Below are positions 24,734-32,943 of a stretch of DNA of 39,752 bases, in pieces. The notes beneath the pieces were generated by a model. It was not told where the DNA came from and did not search any database. It was given only the letters and a program-made list of their open reading frames with translations. The position numbers were made by a program, and so were the translations under genes. The stretch lies in contig CAZYBG010000026.1 in assembly GCA_964645155.1 (NCBI GenBank), positions 1-39,752 of the forward strand, given 5' to 3'. Origin of the DNA: CAZYBG01 sp964645155 (GTDB lineage: Bacteria > Pseudomonadota > Alphaproteobacteria > Rhodobacterales > Rhodobacteraceae). Position 1 is the stretch's first letter. The number at the start of each line of letters is the position of its first letter.

Positions 24734-25601
24734 GCCAGGCGTCGATCGCGCCCAGCGCCCGCTCGGTCGCGCGCCCGATCGCATCGTCGCTGCTCAACTG
24801 GGGTTCCATGGCCGCAAGGCGTTGAAGGCCGCGCGCGGCGCGGTGCGCGACAAGCCAGTTCCCCGGCGCCCCGAGCGGACCGTCGAGCAGCAGGCGCGAG
24901 CGACGCCCGCGGGCGTCGAGGCCCGAAAGCGTCGCCCATGCCTCGCGCAGGTTGGATGGCGGCAGGCGGTGCGGCCGCAGCGCGACGCCGAGCGCCTCGG
25001 CCCAGTCGTGCCACTTGTAGCGGTGCGCCGCCTGGATCGGCCGCATGGCCACCCACGGCGTACGCAAGGCATCGGCGACGATGGCGCCATGCATTGCCTC
25101 GGTCACCACGACCGTCGCGCCGCGCAGCGTGGCGATGATGTCGTCCACATCGCCGGTGGGGTCGATATAGGTGATGCCGGCCAGCCGGCACGCCTCGGGC
25201 CAGTTGCCACGCTCGACGCTGTCGAAATGCGGCATGAATGCGGGCCCGACGCCCGGCTTGGGCGGCGGCAGGGGCGTCTCGCGCAGCAGGATCGCGGCAT
25301 CGCCGACCGCGCAGCGCGGATCGAGGCCGAGGGCCTCCGCCGTGCGCGGGCCGCGGACGAACAGCACGTCCCAGGTTCCATCGTGGACATCCGGCTTGGC
25401 GGTGTAGGCCCCCCATCCGGATCCGACGACCACCTTGCGCTGCGGGCCCGGAAAACGGTCGAAGAGGATCGAGCCGATACCGAGGAAGAGCTCGGCCTCG
25501 TCGCCGTCGAAGAACCCATTGGGCAACAGGTGCTGCCACATCGTCAGGTTGAGCTCGTCGCCGAAGTTCGGTGCCTTGCCGCGGTAGAAGTAGAGTTTCA
25601 T
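24678..25601 (-). CDS. exoV: ExoV-like polysaccharide pyruvyltransferase
   Basis: This 307-residue protein opens with MKLYFYRGKAPNFGDELNLTMW, given here only as residues 1-22. It continues with ELFLGIGSILFDRF, VVVGSGWGAY and FVRGPRTAEALGL, a GT-B-like fold of the polysaccharide pyruvyltransferase family. The later VVTEAMHGAIVADALRTPWVAM motif is the conserved donor-site region with the MHGxI His. ExoV transfers a ketal pyruvate from phosphoenolpyruvate to the terminal sugar of the repeat, adding negative charge. Its ATG overlaps the flippase stop (ATGA). Its 3' end runs 56 bases into exoQ on the opposite strand. Confidence 0.86.
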   Translation of the reverse strand: MKLYFYRGKAPNFGDELNLTMWQHLLPNGFFDGDEAELFLGIGSILFDRFPGPQRKVVVGSGWGAYTAKPDVHDGTWDVLFVRGPRTAEALGLDPRCAVGDAAILLRETPLPPPKPGVGPAFMPHFDSVERGNWPEACRLAGITYIDPTGDVDDIIATLRGATVVVTEAMHGAIVADALRTPWVAMRPIQAAHRYKWHDWAEALGVALRPHRLPPSNLREAWATLSGLDARGRRSRLLLDGPLGAPGNWLVAHRAARGLQRLAAMEPQLSSDDAIGRATERALGAIDAWLRRREQAHAPRARPSRAV

Positions 25602-27106
25602 GCGGCAACCGCCCTGCTTGTTCTGACCATCCCGAGAAGCCGCCGCAGCCGCCTGACCGACAACGCCACCGCGACCGCGGTGTAGACGAGCGCCCCGGTG
25701 AGGACCTGCGCCGCCAGCAGTGCGCCCGGCCCCAGCCCGCGCCCGAGCTCCGCCACGAGCATCGGCAGGCCGAGCACGGCGACCACCATCGCCGCCGCCC
25801 CGAGGGCCGGCGCGAGGAACACCCGGGCATAGGCGGCAAGACCGAGTCCGGTGAGGCGCAACGTCATCGCCACGGTCGCAGGCCAGAGCGCGAGGGTCTT
25901 CAGGGCCAGCCCGATCACCGTGACATCGAGCCCGGAGGGAAGCAGGACGACGATGACGGGCACGTTGGCCAGCTGCGAGGCGAGCTGGTACCTGAACCAC
26001 CAGCCGGTCTTCCCCTGGCTCGTCATCAGCGAAGCCTGGACGACGCCCACGCTGGTGATGAGGCCGATCGCCGCGAACGCCTGCACCGGCACGACCGCCG
26101 GCTCCCATTGCGCGCCGAAGATCATCGGGATCGCGGTCGGCGCCACTGCAGCGAGGCCCACGAAGATCGGAAACGCCGCGATGGCCGATCCGAACACGGC
26201 CATCAGGAATGCCTCGCGCACCTTCTCCTGATCCGCCTGGAGCGAGGAGAGCAGCGCATGGCTGACCGACCCGAGCGCGCCGGCGATCAATCCGTTGAGC
26301 AGCTGGAGCAACCGGGAGGCAAAGTTGAAGAGCCCCACAAGGAACGTGCCGCCGAACGCGCCGATCAGCAGCTGGTCGAGCCGCAGCGTCGCCAGTCCCC
26401 GGGTCGCGGTCATCGTGATGCCGTAGCGGGCAAGGTCCATGAACGCGCTCCGGCTGACGCGGAAGCCCGGACGCCAGCCGACGGACCAGAGCAGCACGGC
26501 CGCCGCGACCGCGACGGCGGTCACCTGCGAGGCCGCCAGCGACCAGAACCCGTAGCCGAGCCAGAGCATCGTCAGGCACACCGCCGCCGCCGCGGTGTTG
26601 GCGATGGCCGTGCGCAGCGCGATCAGCCGGAAGCGCATCGTCCGGGTGATCATCGCCCCGGGCACGATCGCCAGCATCTCGAACCAGAGCCGCAGCCCGA
26701 GGAAGGGCAGCAGGGCGACAAGCACGGGTTCTCCCAGCCACAGCGCCAGCGGATCCGCCAGCAGGACCAGCGGCAGGTAAAGCACCGCAGCGGCGACGAA
26801 GCAGAGCCAGAACACGGTGTCGAGATGCCGACCGCTCAGCTCGGCGCGCTGGACCAGAGCCTCGCCGAAGGCCGCGGGGGCCAGCGCGCTCGCGATCGAC
26901 ACGATGCTGACGGCAAGCGCGACGATGCCGAATTCCTGCGGCGCAAGGTAGCGCGAGGCGACGTAGAACACGACCGCGGCCGAAAGCGTGGACACGGCAG
27001 AGTTCGCCATCGACCAGAAGGCGCCGGTGAACGACGCGCGCGCACGGCCTTCCGAAAGATGCCGTGGCGGCGAAGATCTGCCTCCGAGGGCCGCTGCGTC
27101 GGTCAT
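25598..27106 (-). CDS. Wzx/ExoT-type polysaccharide flippase
   Basis: This 502-residue polytopic protein of the MOP/PST superfamily has about 12-14 membrane helices. The N-terminal RASFTGAFWSMANSAVSTLSA and YLAPQEFGIVALA regions resemble oligosaccharide flippases, and RYGITMTATRGLATLRLDQLLIG lies near the middle. It would move the lipid-linked repeat unit to the periplasm for ExoQ. The frame is open upstream into exoF. I use the ATG at 27106, which begins 7 bases after the exoF stop. In Sinorhizobium the counterpart is ExoT. The order exoY-exoF-flippase-exoV is one co-directional operon. Confidence 0.88.
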   Translation of the reverse strand: MTDAAALGGRSSPPRHLSEGRARASFTGAFWSMANSAVSTLSAAVVFYVASRYLAPQEFGIVALAVSIVSIASALAPAAFGEALVQRAELSGRHLDTVFWLCFVAAAVLYLPLVLLADPLALWLGEPVLVALLPFLGLRLWFEMLAIVPGAMITRTMRFRLIALRTAIANTAAAAVCLTMLWLGYGFWSLAASQVTAVAVAAAVLLWSVGWRPGFRVSRSAFMDLARYGITMTATRGLATLRLDQLLIGAFGGTFLVGLFNFASRLLQLLNGLIAGALGSVSHALLSSLQADQEKVREAFLMAVFGSAIAAFPIFVGLAAVAPTAIPMIFGAQWEPAVVPVQAFAAIGLITSVGVVQASLMTSQGKTGWWFRYQLASQLANVPVIVVLLPSGLDVTVIGLALKTLALWPATVAMTLRLTGLGLAAYARVFLAPALGAAAMVVAVLGLPMLVAELGRGLGPGALLAAQVLTGALVYTAVAVALSVRRLRRLLGMVRTSRAVAA

Positions 27107-27113
27107 GGCGAAT

Positions 27114-28346
27114 TCACTGGACGGCTGGCGGAGCGACGCCCACCTCGACGATGTCACCGGGATGCAGGACCATCGCACCTTGGGCCGAGAGCTCTTCCTG
27201 CGTGGCGCCGGCGCCGCGCACCACCGTGTAGGCGAGGCCGGGCAGCCCGCCGCCGAGCGCGGCCGGCACGCCGTCGGCCGCAAGGGCGTTGGCCATCTCG
27301 AGCGAAAGCGCCCGCTGCATGATGATCCGCTCCTCGGTCTCGGCGAGAAGCGCCTCGGTCTGCTGGCGCTCGAGCGCCACCTCGGCGGTGCGCGCGTCGA
27401 TCAGGGCGGTGCGATCCCGCTCCGACCCCACGATGCCCTGCCGCGCGCGCAGTATCGCGGTGCTGGTATCCAGGATCTGGGTCTCGACTGATGCCAGGAA
27501 CCGCTCGCTCTCCACGACGCGCGTGTTGGCGGCGAGGCCGCGCTCGGCCAGATCGGCAGCACTCTCAAGCGCCTCTGCGGCCGCGTCGCGCTGCGCCTCG
27601 AGCGACACCTGCTTCTGCTCCAGCGCCGCGACCTCGTTCTCGAGCAGCGTCTTCTGCTCGTCGACCGCCGCAAGCTCGGCCTCGAGCCGGGTGCGGCGCG
27701 CGGCCAGGATGATACCGTGATTGCGCAGGATCGCCGCGGCTTCCGGCGCGTCGTCGAGGCCGGGAACCGGGGCGATCTCCGCATCGCCCACCAGTTCGGC
27801 ATCAAGGCGGGCGAGCGTGATCATCAGCCGCGCCTTCTGGCCCTCGAAGACGCGGAGCGAACCTTCGGCCTGGATCATGTCGCGCGCGCCGGCCGATCCG
27901 GGACGAAGCTCCTCGGCCGGACCGCCGGCAAGGCTGACCGCCTGGCGCACGGTCAGCCCCGGGGTGAATGGATACTCGCCCGGCGCCGCGACGAGGCCGG
28001 CGACATAGACGGGCCGGTAACGCGTGACGTCCACCGCCGCGTCGGGCGCCGTCGACAGCGCAAGCCGCTCCTGAAGCCCCGCGCCGATATCCGCCGCGAC
28101 CTCTGTGCGCGTGCGGCCGGCGGCCTCGACGGTGCCGAGGAACGGGACGAATATCGTGCCGTCGGCGCCCACCACATAGGCGCCGGCCATGCCCTCCCAT
28201 TCCCGGATCTCGCCTTCGACGGGAAGCCATTCCTGCACCCGCAGCGACAACTCGTCGTTGACGCCGATGCGGTACTCCTCCGCAACGACCGGGCCGCCGC
28301 AAAGGGCAGCCATCACGAGCACGCAGCGCGACAGCAGGCGTCTCAT
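27114..28346 (-). CDS. exoF: ExoF-like polysaccharide export protein
   Basis: This 410-residue protein starts with a signal peptide (MRRLLSRCVLVMAALCGGPVVA). A Poly_export domain (about 23-110, YRIGVNDELSLRVQEW...GTIFVPFLGTVEAAG) comes next. An SLBB-like segment follows (about 113-150, PVYVAGLVAAPGEYPF). A long coiled coil (about 200-350) and a final HPGDIVEVGV motif complete it. The arrangement is that of the ExoF/OPX group that works with ExoP at the periplasm and outer membrane. There is no lipobox Cys. GGAG lies 9 bases before the ATG. It follows exoY by 28 bases in the same operon. Confidence 0.88.
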   Translation of the reverse strand: MRRLLSRCVLVMAALCGGPVVAEEYRIGVNDELSLRVQEWLPVEGEIREWEGMAGAYVVGADGTIFVPFLGTVEAAGRTRTEVAADIGAGLQERLALSTAPDAAVDVTRYRPVYVAGLVAAPGEYPFTPGLTVRQAVSLAGGPAEELRPGSAGARDMIQAEGSLRVFEGQKARLMITLARLDAELVGDAEIAPVPGLDDAPEAAAILRNHGIILAARRTRLEAELAAVDEQKTLLENEVAALEQKQVSLEAQRDAAAEALESAADLAERGLAANTRVVESERFLASVETQILDTSTAILRARQGIVGSERDRTALIDARTAEVALERQQTEALLAETEERIIMQRALSLEMANALAADGVPAALGGGLPGLAYTVVRGAGATQEELSAQGAMVLHPGDIVEVGVAPPAVQ

Positions 28347-28374
28347 CGGCAGGCGCTCCGCCGCCAGACCATGG

Positions 28375-29082
28375 TCAGAACGATCCCTTCGCGAAGACGA
28401 CGGCGGGCACGGTCCACACGACGATCCGCAGATCGGCCGCAAAGCTCCAGCGGCAGGCGTAGTAGCGATCCATCAGCACGCGGCGCCGATAGCTCAAGTC
28501 GCTGCGGCCGCTCACCTGCCAGAGGCCGGTGAGGCCCGGCCGGCAGCGCAAGTAATGTACCGACGAGGCGCCGTACCGTGCCAGTTCGTCGTCGGTGACC
28601 GGGCGTGGGCCGACGATGCTCATGTCACCGAACAGGATGTTGAAGAGCTGCGGCAACTCGTCGAGGCTCAGCGCCCGCAGCGCGCGGCCGAGCGGCGTGA
28701 CGCGGGGATCGTCGCGCAACTTCTGCGTCTCGGACCATTCGCGCCAGGCGGCCGGATTGTCGCGCAGGTGCTGCGCCAGGACGGCCGGCGCGTCCTCGAC
28801 CATCGAGCGGAACTTCCAGCAGCGGAAGCGGTTTCCGTTGAAGCCGACGCGCTCGTGCCCGTAGAGCACCGGCCCGCGGCCAGTGAACCGGACCGCTAGC
28901 GCAACGCCGATCAGCAGCGGGGCAAGTGCCACGATCGCCAGGGCGCTCAGCACGATGTCGAAGAGCCGCTTGAGCAGGCCGCCGATCGGGTAGGGCGCGA
29001 CGGCCTGTGCCTCCTGCAGGTAGGCGGACTGGACAACCGGATACCCTGCCTCGGATACAGATGTCGTCGTTGCGTGCGTCAT
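28375..29082 (-). CDS. exoY: ExoY-like undecaprenyl-phosphate sugar-phosphate transferase
   Basis: This 235-residue protein starts EPS repeat assembly by moving a sugar-1-phosphate (galactose-P in succinoglycan) to undecaprenyl phosphate. It has one membrane/re-entrant helix (about 38-62, LLKRLFDIVLSALAIVALAPL). The catalytic block follows: FRCWKFRSMVEDA, LSLDELPQLFNILFGDMSIVGPRP (by position about 140-163), and RPGLTGLWQVSGRSDLSY. It lacks the four extra helices of WbaP-type enzymes, matching ExoY size. The ATG at 29082 follows AAAGGGA. Two 13-base tandem repeats sit immediately upstream. It is the first gene of the minus-strand export operon. Confidence 0.93.
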   Translation of the reverse strand: MTHATTTSVSEAGYPVVQSAYLQEAQAVAPYPIGGLLKRLFDIVLSALAIVALAPLLIGVALAVRFTGRGPVLYGHERVGFNGNRFRCWKFRSMVEDAPAVLAQHLRDNPAAWREWSETQKLRDDPRVTPLGRALRALSLDELPQLFNILFGDMSIVGPRPVTDDELARYGASSVHYLRCRPGLTGLWQVSGRSDLSYRRRVLMDRYYACRWSFAADLRIVVWTVPAVVFAKGSF

Positions 29083-29094
29083 CTGGCTTTTCCC

Positions 29095-29120
29095 TTTAGT
29101 GTTCCGTTTTAGTGATCCGT
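29095..29120. repeat. 13-base tandem direct repeat in the exoY leader
   Basis: TTTAGTGTTCCGT (29095-29107) is followed without a gap by TTTAGTGATCCGT (29108-29120), differing at one base. The pair ends 12 bases before the exoY ATG and overlaps its ribosome-binding region. This is a possible operator or translational control site. Confidence 0.7.
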
Positions 29121-29239
29121 TAATCAACAGCCGCAATGGTGACGGTCAGGCGACGGAGGGAAAGGGTATTTTGCAGGTGCAGCAACCGAGCGGCGTCATC
29201 TCGCGAGCCGGACCCCCGGCGAATCGGCGGAAACGAGCG

Positions 29240-29258
29240 CACGCCCATGCACTGGGCG
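29240..29258. repeat. Inverted repeat upstream of rmlC
   Basis: ACGCCCA (29240-29246) and TGGGCGT (29252-29258) are perfect complements around a 5-base spacer, and a second TGCCCA just downstream could pair alternatively. It is a possible protein-binding site or RNA hairpin. Confidence 0.4.
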
Positions 29259-29405
29259 TCGTTGCCCAATCAAGTGGCAGCTTTCAGCCTACGGTTGTAG
29301 CCGCTCCGTGCAGTGTAACACGAATCGAAACGCGGCGCAGGTTCCGTTGATGATTGTCGCGGTTCCCACGCTGCCGACGGCCACCGTGGACGGGGATCTT
29401 CGTCC

Positions 29406-29972
29406 ATGAGATTCGAGGCCACCGCGCTTCCCGGCGTCGTCCTGGTGATCCCGCGCCGCTTCGGCGACGACCGCGGTTTCTTTGCCGAGACATGGAGCCG
29501 CCACGCCTTTGCCGAGGCCGGCATCACGCAGGACTTCGTGCAGGACAACCAGTCGCTTTCCGGTTCTCCCGGCACGGTGCGCGGCCTCCATTTCCAGGCG
29601 CCGCCGCATGCGCAGGCCAAGCTCGTCCGCTGCGGACGCGGCCGGTTCCTCGACGTCGCGGTCGACATCCGCCGCGGGTCACCGAGCTACGGCCGCTGGA
29701 CGGGCGTCGAGCTGTCGGCCGAGAACGGCCACATGCTGTTCATCCCCGAGGGATTCCTGCACGGGCTCGTGACGCGCGCGCCGAACACCGAGGTCCTCTA
29801 CAAGTGCTCGGCCCGCTACGCCCCGGAGGCCGACGGCGCAGTGCGCTTCGACGACCCGGCCATCGGGATCGACTGGGGCATCGACTCTGCAGGGGCGATC
29901 CTCTCGCCCAAGGACGCCGCCGCGCCGCTGCTCGCCGAACTGCCGAACCCGTTCGTCTGGGAGGGGCCATGA
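29406..29972 (+). CDS. rfbC: dTDP-4-dehydrorhamnose 3,5-epimerase
   Basis: RmlC epimerises dTDP-4-keto-6-deoxyglucose at C3 and C5. The 188-residue cupin shows FGDDRGFFAETW, the substrate-binding GTVRGLHFQAPPHAQAKLV with catalytic H62, then VDIRRGSPSYGRW and LFIPEGFLHGL. TEVLYKCSARYAPEADGAVR carries the catalytic Tyr132. The stop overlaps the rmlB ATG, opening a fully coupled rmlCBDA operon. Its position beside the EPS export genes suggests that rhamnose is part of the exported polymer, though O-antigen use is also possible. Confidence 0.96.
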   Translation: MRFEATALPGVVLVIPRRFGDDRGFFAETWSRHAFAEAGITQDFVQDNQSLSGSPGTVRGLHFQAPPHAQAKLVRCGRGRFLDVAVDIRRGSPSYGRWTGVELSAENGHMLFIPEGFLHGLVTRAPNTEVLYKCSARYAPEADGAVRFDDPAIGIDWGIDSAGAILSPKDAAAPLLAELPNPFVWEGP

Positions 29973-31009
29973 AGCTTCTCGTCACCGGCGGCGCCGGCTT
30001 CATCGGCTCGGCCGTCGTGCGCGCGGCGATCCGCGACGGCCATGCGGTGGTGAACCTCGATGCGTTGACTTATGCCGCTTGCCTCGCGAACGTGGCTTCG
30101 GTCGCGGATGCGCCGGGCTACGTCTTCGAGCATGCCGATATCCGCGACCGCGGCGCGCTCGACCGCATCTTCGCCCGGCATCGGCCCGATGCGGTGATGC
30201 ACCTCGCGGCCGAAAGCCATGTCGACCGTTCGATCGACGGGCCGGCGGCGTTTATCGAGACGAACCTCACCGGCACGTTCAACCTTCTTGAAGCCGCGCG
30301 CGCCCACTGGACGGCGCTGGGCCGCCCCGCGGGGTTCCGCTTTCATCACATCTCGACCGACGAGGTGTTTGGGACGCTGGGCGAAACCGGCCGGTTCAGC
30401 GAAACCAGCCCCTACGCCCCGAACAGCCCCTACTCGGCGTCGAAGGCCGGCTCCGATCACCTCGTGCGGGCCTGGCACGAGACCTACGGGCTGCCCACCG
30501 TCCTGACGAACTGCTCGAACAACTATGGCCCGTTCCACTTTCCCGAAAAGCTGATTCCTGTCGTGATCCTGAACGCGGTCGCGGGCCGGCCGATCCCGGT
30601 CTACGGCCGCGGCGAGAACGTGCGCGACTGGCTTTATGTCGAGGATCATGCCGAGGCGCTCCTTGCGGTGGTGCAGCGCGGGGCGGCCGGCCGCAGCTAC
30701 AACATCGGCGGCAATGCCGAGGCGAGGAACATCGACCTTGTCCACAAGATCTGCACCATTCTCGACCGCAAGCGCCCCGCCGCCGCGCCGCACGACCGCC
30801 TGATAACCTTCGTCGCGGACCGCCCGGGCCACGATCTGCGCTACGCGATCGACGCGCGCCGCATCCGCGACGAGCTCGGCTGGCAGCCGTCCGTCACGCT
30901 CGACGAGGGGCTCGCGCGCACCGTCGACTGGTACCTCGGCAACGAAGGCTGGTGGCAGCCGCTCCTCGCCCGGCAGGGCGTCGGCGAGCGCCTAGGGACG
31001 ACGGCATGA
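29969..31009 (+). CDS. rfbB: dTDP-glucose 4,6-dehydratase
   Basis: RmlB converts dTDP-glucose to dTDP-4-keto-6-deoxyglucose with bound NAD. The 346-residue extended SDR has the nucleotide motif VTGGAGFIGS (6-15) and the ISTDEVFG active-site segment with Asp-Glu. The catalytic YSASK follows in PYSASKAGSDHLV, then NCSNNYGPFHFPEKLIP. The end lies in the rmlD start (ATGA overlap). Length is normal for the family and no residue is missing. Confidence 0.97.
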   Translation: MKLLVTGGAGFIGSAVVRAAIRDGHAVVNLDALTYAACLANVASVADAPGYVFEHADIRDRGALDRIFARHRPDAVMHLAAESHVDRSIDGPAAFIETNLTGTFNLLEAARAHWTALGRPAGFRFHHISTDEVFGTLGETGRFSETSPYAPNSPYSASKAGSDHLVRAWHETYGLPTVLTNCSNNYGPFHFPEKLIPVVILNAVAGRPIPVYGRGENVRDWLYVEDHAEALLAVVQRGAAGRSYNIGGNAEARNIDLVHKICTILDRKRPAAAPHDRLITFVADRPGHDLRYAIDARRIRDELGWQPSVTLDEGLARTVDWYLGNEGWWQPLLARQGVGERLGTTA

Positions 31010-31860
31010 GGATTCTGGTCTTCGGCTCGACCGGGCAGGTCGCGACCGAGCTTCGCCGGCGGGCGCCGCAGGCGGTGTTTCTCTCGCGCGCCGAGGCCGA
31101 CCTCGCCGACCCGCCGGCCTGCGCCCGGGCGGTCGAGCGCGCCGCGGCCGACGCCGTCATCAATGCCGCCGCCTGGACGGCGGTCGACAAGGCCGAGGCC
31201 GAGGAGGACGCCGCCCGCGCGGTCAACGCCGAAGCTCCCGCGGCGATCGCCGCCGCCGCGGCGGGCCGCGGCCTGCCGTTCGTGCACATCTCCACCGACT
31301 ATGTCTTCGACGGCTCCGGTAGCCGGCCATGGCGGCCCGGCGACCCGACCGGCCCGCTCGGCGCCTATGGCCGCAGCAAGCTCGCCGGAGAACAGGCGGT
31401 GCGCGGCGCAGGCGGTGCGCATGCGATCCTGCGCACCTCCTGGGTGTTCTCAGCGCATGGCGCGAACTTCGTCAAGACGATGCTGCGGCTCTCCGAAACC
31501 CGCGACCGGCTGACGGTCGTGGCCGACCAGACCGGCGGGCCGACGCCAGCCGCGGCGATCGCCGAAGCCTGCCTCGCCATTGCCGCCGCGCTGGCAGAAG
31601 ACGCCGCGAAGACAGGCACCTACCACTTCGCAGGCGCGCCCGACGCAAGCTGGGCCGACTTCGCCCGCGAGATCTTCCGCCAGGCGGGCCGCGCCGTCGA
31701 TGTCGCGGACATCCCTTCCTCGGCCTACCCCACGCCCGCGCGGCGGCCCGCCAATTCGCGCCTCGACTGCGCCACGACGCAGGCCGCGTTCGGCATCGGG
31801 CGACCGGACTGGCGCACTCACCTGACCGACGTCCTCGGCGAGATCGGAGCCCTCCCATGA
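31006..31860 (+). CDS. rfbD: dTDP-4-dehydrorhamnose reductase
   Basis: RmlD makes the final NAD(P)H reduction to dTDP-L-rhamnose. The 284-residue SDR-fold protein shows ILVFGSTGQVATEL at the N-terminus, NAAAWTAVDKAE, and HISTDYVFDGSG with the catalytic Thr. The Tyr-Lys pair is in YGRSKLAGEQ, and RTSWVFSAHGANFVKTM follows. ATGA overlaps join it to rmlB before and rmlA after, so all four enzymes should be made in near-equal amounts. Confidence 0.96.
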   Translation: MRILVFGSTGQVATELRRRAPQAVFLSRAEADLADPPACARAVERAAADAVINAAAWTAVDKAEAEEDAARAVNAEAPAAIAAAAAGRGLPFVHISTDYVFDGSGSRPWRPGDPTGPLGAYGRSKLAGEQAVRGAGGAHAILRTSWVFSAHGANFVKTMLRLSETRDRLTVVADQTGGPTPAAAIAEACLAIAAALAEDAAKTGTYHFAGAPDASWADFAREIFRQAGRAVDVADIPSSAYPTPARRPANSRLDCATTQAAFGIGRPDWRTHLTDVLGEIGALP

Positions 31861-32726
31861 CCACCCGCAAGGGCATCATCCTCGCCGGCGGATCCGGCAC
31901 CCGGCTCTACCCGATCACCCTGGGGGTGTCGAAACAGCTCCTGCCGGTCTACGACAAGCCGATGATCTTCTACCCGCTCACCGCGCTGATGCTGGCGGGC
32001 ATCCGCGAGATCGCGGTCATCACCACGCCCGACGACCAGCCGCAGTTCCGCCGCCTGATGGGTGACGGCAGCCAGTGGGGCGTGTCGTTCGAATGGATCG
32101 TCCAGCCGTCGCCCGACGGTCTGGCGCAGGCCTATCTTCTGGCCGAGGGCTTCCTTGCCGGGGCGCCATCGGCCATGGTGCTCGGCGACAACGTGTTCTT
32201 CGGCCACGGCCTGCCCGAACTGCTGGCAGAGGCCGATGCGCAGGCCGCCGGCGGTACCGTCTTCGGCTACCGCGTCGCCGACCCCGAGCGCTACGGTGTC
32301 GTCGACTTCGACGCCGATGGCCGCGCCCGTGCGATCGTCGAGAAACCCAAGGTCCCGCCCTCGCACTACGCGGTGACGGGGCTCTACTTCCTCGATGGGA
32401 CGGCGCCTGCGCGCGCGAAAGGCATCCGGCCCTCGGCGCGGGGCGAGCTGGAGATCGCCTCGCTGCTCGAGACCTACCTTGCCGACGGCAGCCTGAGCGT
32501 GAAGACGATGGGGCGCGGGTTCGCATGGCTCGACACCGGCACCCATGCCTCGCTGCTCGACGCATCGAACTTCGTCCGCACGCTCGAGGCGCGTCAGGGC
32601 CTCCAGGTCGGCTCACCCGAGGAGGTCGCCTTCCTCAAGGGCTGGATCACGCGGGAGGCACTGCTTGCGAGGGCCGACATGTTCGGCAAGAACGACTACG
32701 GATCGTATCTTCGTCAGCTCACCTGA
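31857..32726 (+). CDS. rfbA: Glucose-1-phosphate thymidylyltransferase
   Basis: RmlA makes dTDP-glucose from glucose-1-phosphate and dTTP, the first step to dTDP-rhamnose. The 289-residue protein has GIILAGGSGTRLYPIT and SKQLLPVYDKPMIFYPL. The donor-site LGDNVFFGHG and the VEKPKVPPSHYAVTGLYF block follow, with RGFAWLDTGTHASLLDAS near the end. It is the last gene of the rmlCBDA operon. A 6-bp hairpin lies about 45 bases past the stop. Confidence 0.97.
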   Translation: MTTRKGIILAGGSGTRLYPITLGVSKQLLPVYDKPMIFYPLTALMLAGIREIAVITTPDDQPQFRRLMGDGSQWGVSFEWIVQPSPDGLAQAYLLAEGFLAGAPSAMVLGDNVFFGHGLPELLAEADAQAAGGTVFGYRVADPERYGVVDFDADGRARAIVEKPKVPPSHYAVTGLYFLDGTAPARAKGIRPSARGELEIASLLETYLADGSLSVKTMGRGFAWLDTGTHASLLDASNFVRTLEARQGLQVGSPEEVAFLKGWITREALLARADMFGKNDYGSYLRQLT

Positions 32727-32772
32727 AGCCGTGGCGCCCTGTCGCGCAGCGCGCAAACCCGTTTCGCCGTCT

Positions 32773-32790
32773 TGTCCGCGGCGACGGACA
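32773..32790 (+). terminator. Possible hairpin after rmlA
   Basis: TGTCCG (32773-32778) and CGGACA (32785-32790) pair around a 6-base loop in the 217-base gap between rmlA and leuB. There is no T run. The rest of the gap shows no gene. Confidence 0.3.
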
Positions 32791-32943
32791 GCGCGTGGAG
32801 CCGCACCGGCGCTTCCGGCCGCACCAGCCTGAAGCCCCTGCGTCACGGCGCGGTTGACGACAACGGGCGCCGCTCCGGCGCTGCTTGACGGCCCCCGCCC
32901 CCTCGGATACCGCAGCCGGATCCAGACCCAGCGAGGCCCCGCG

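Larger units (their letters stand above)
29083..29405. other. Divergent regulatory region between exoY and rmlC
   Basis: This 323-base stretch without a gene is A+T-rich next to exoY. It holds a 13-base tandem repeat (29095-29120), a TTGATTAAC-rich segment on the minus strand (29120-29128) and a 7-bp inverted repeat (29240-29258). It must carry promoters for exoY (minus) and rmlCBDA (plus). I could not fix -35/-10 boxes with confidence. Confidence 0.65.
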
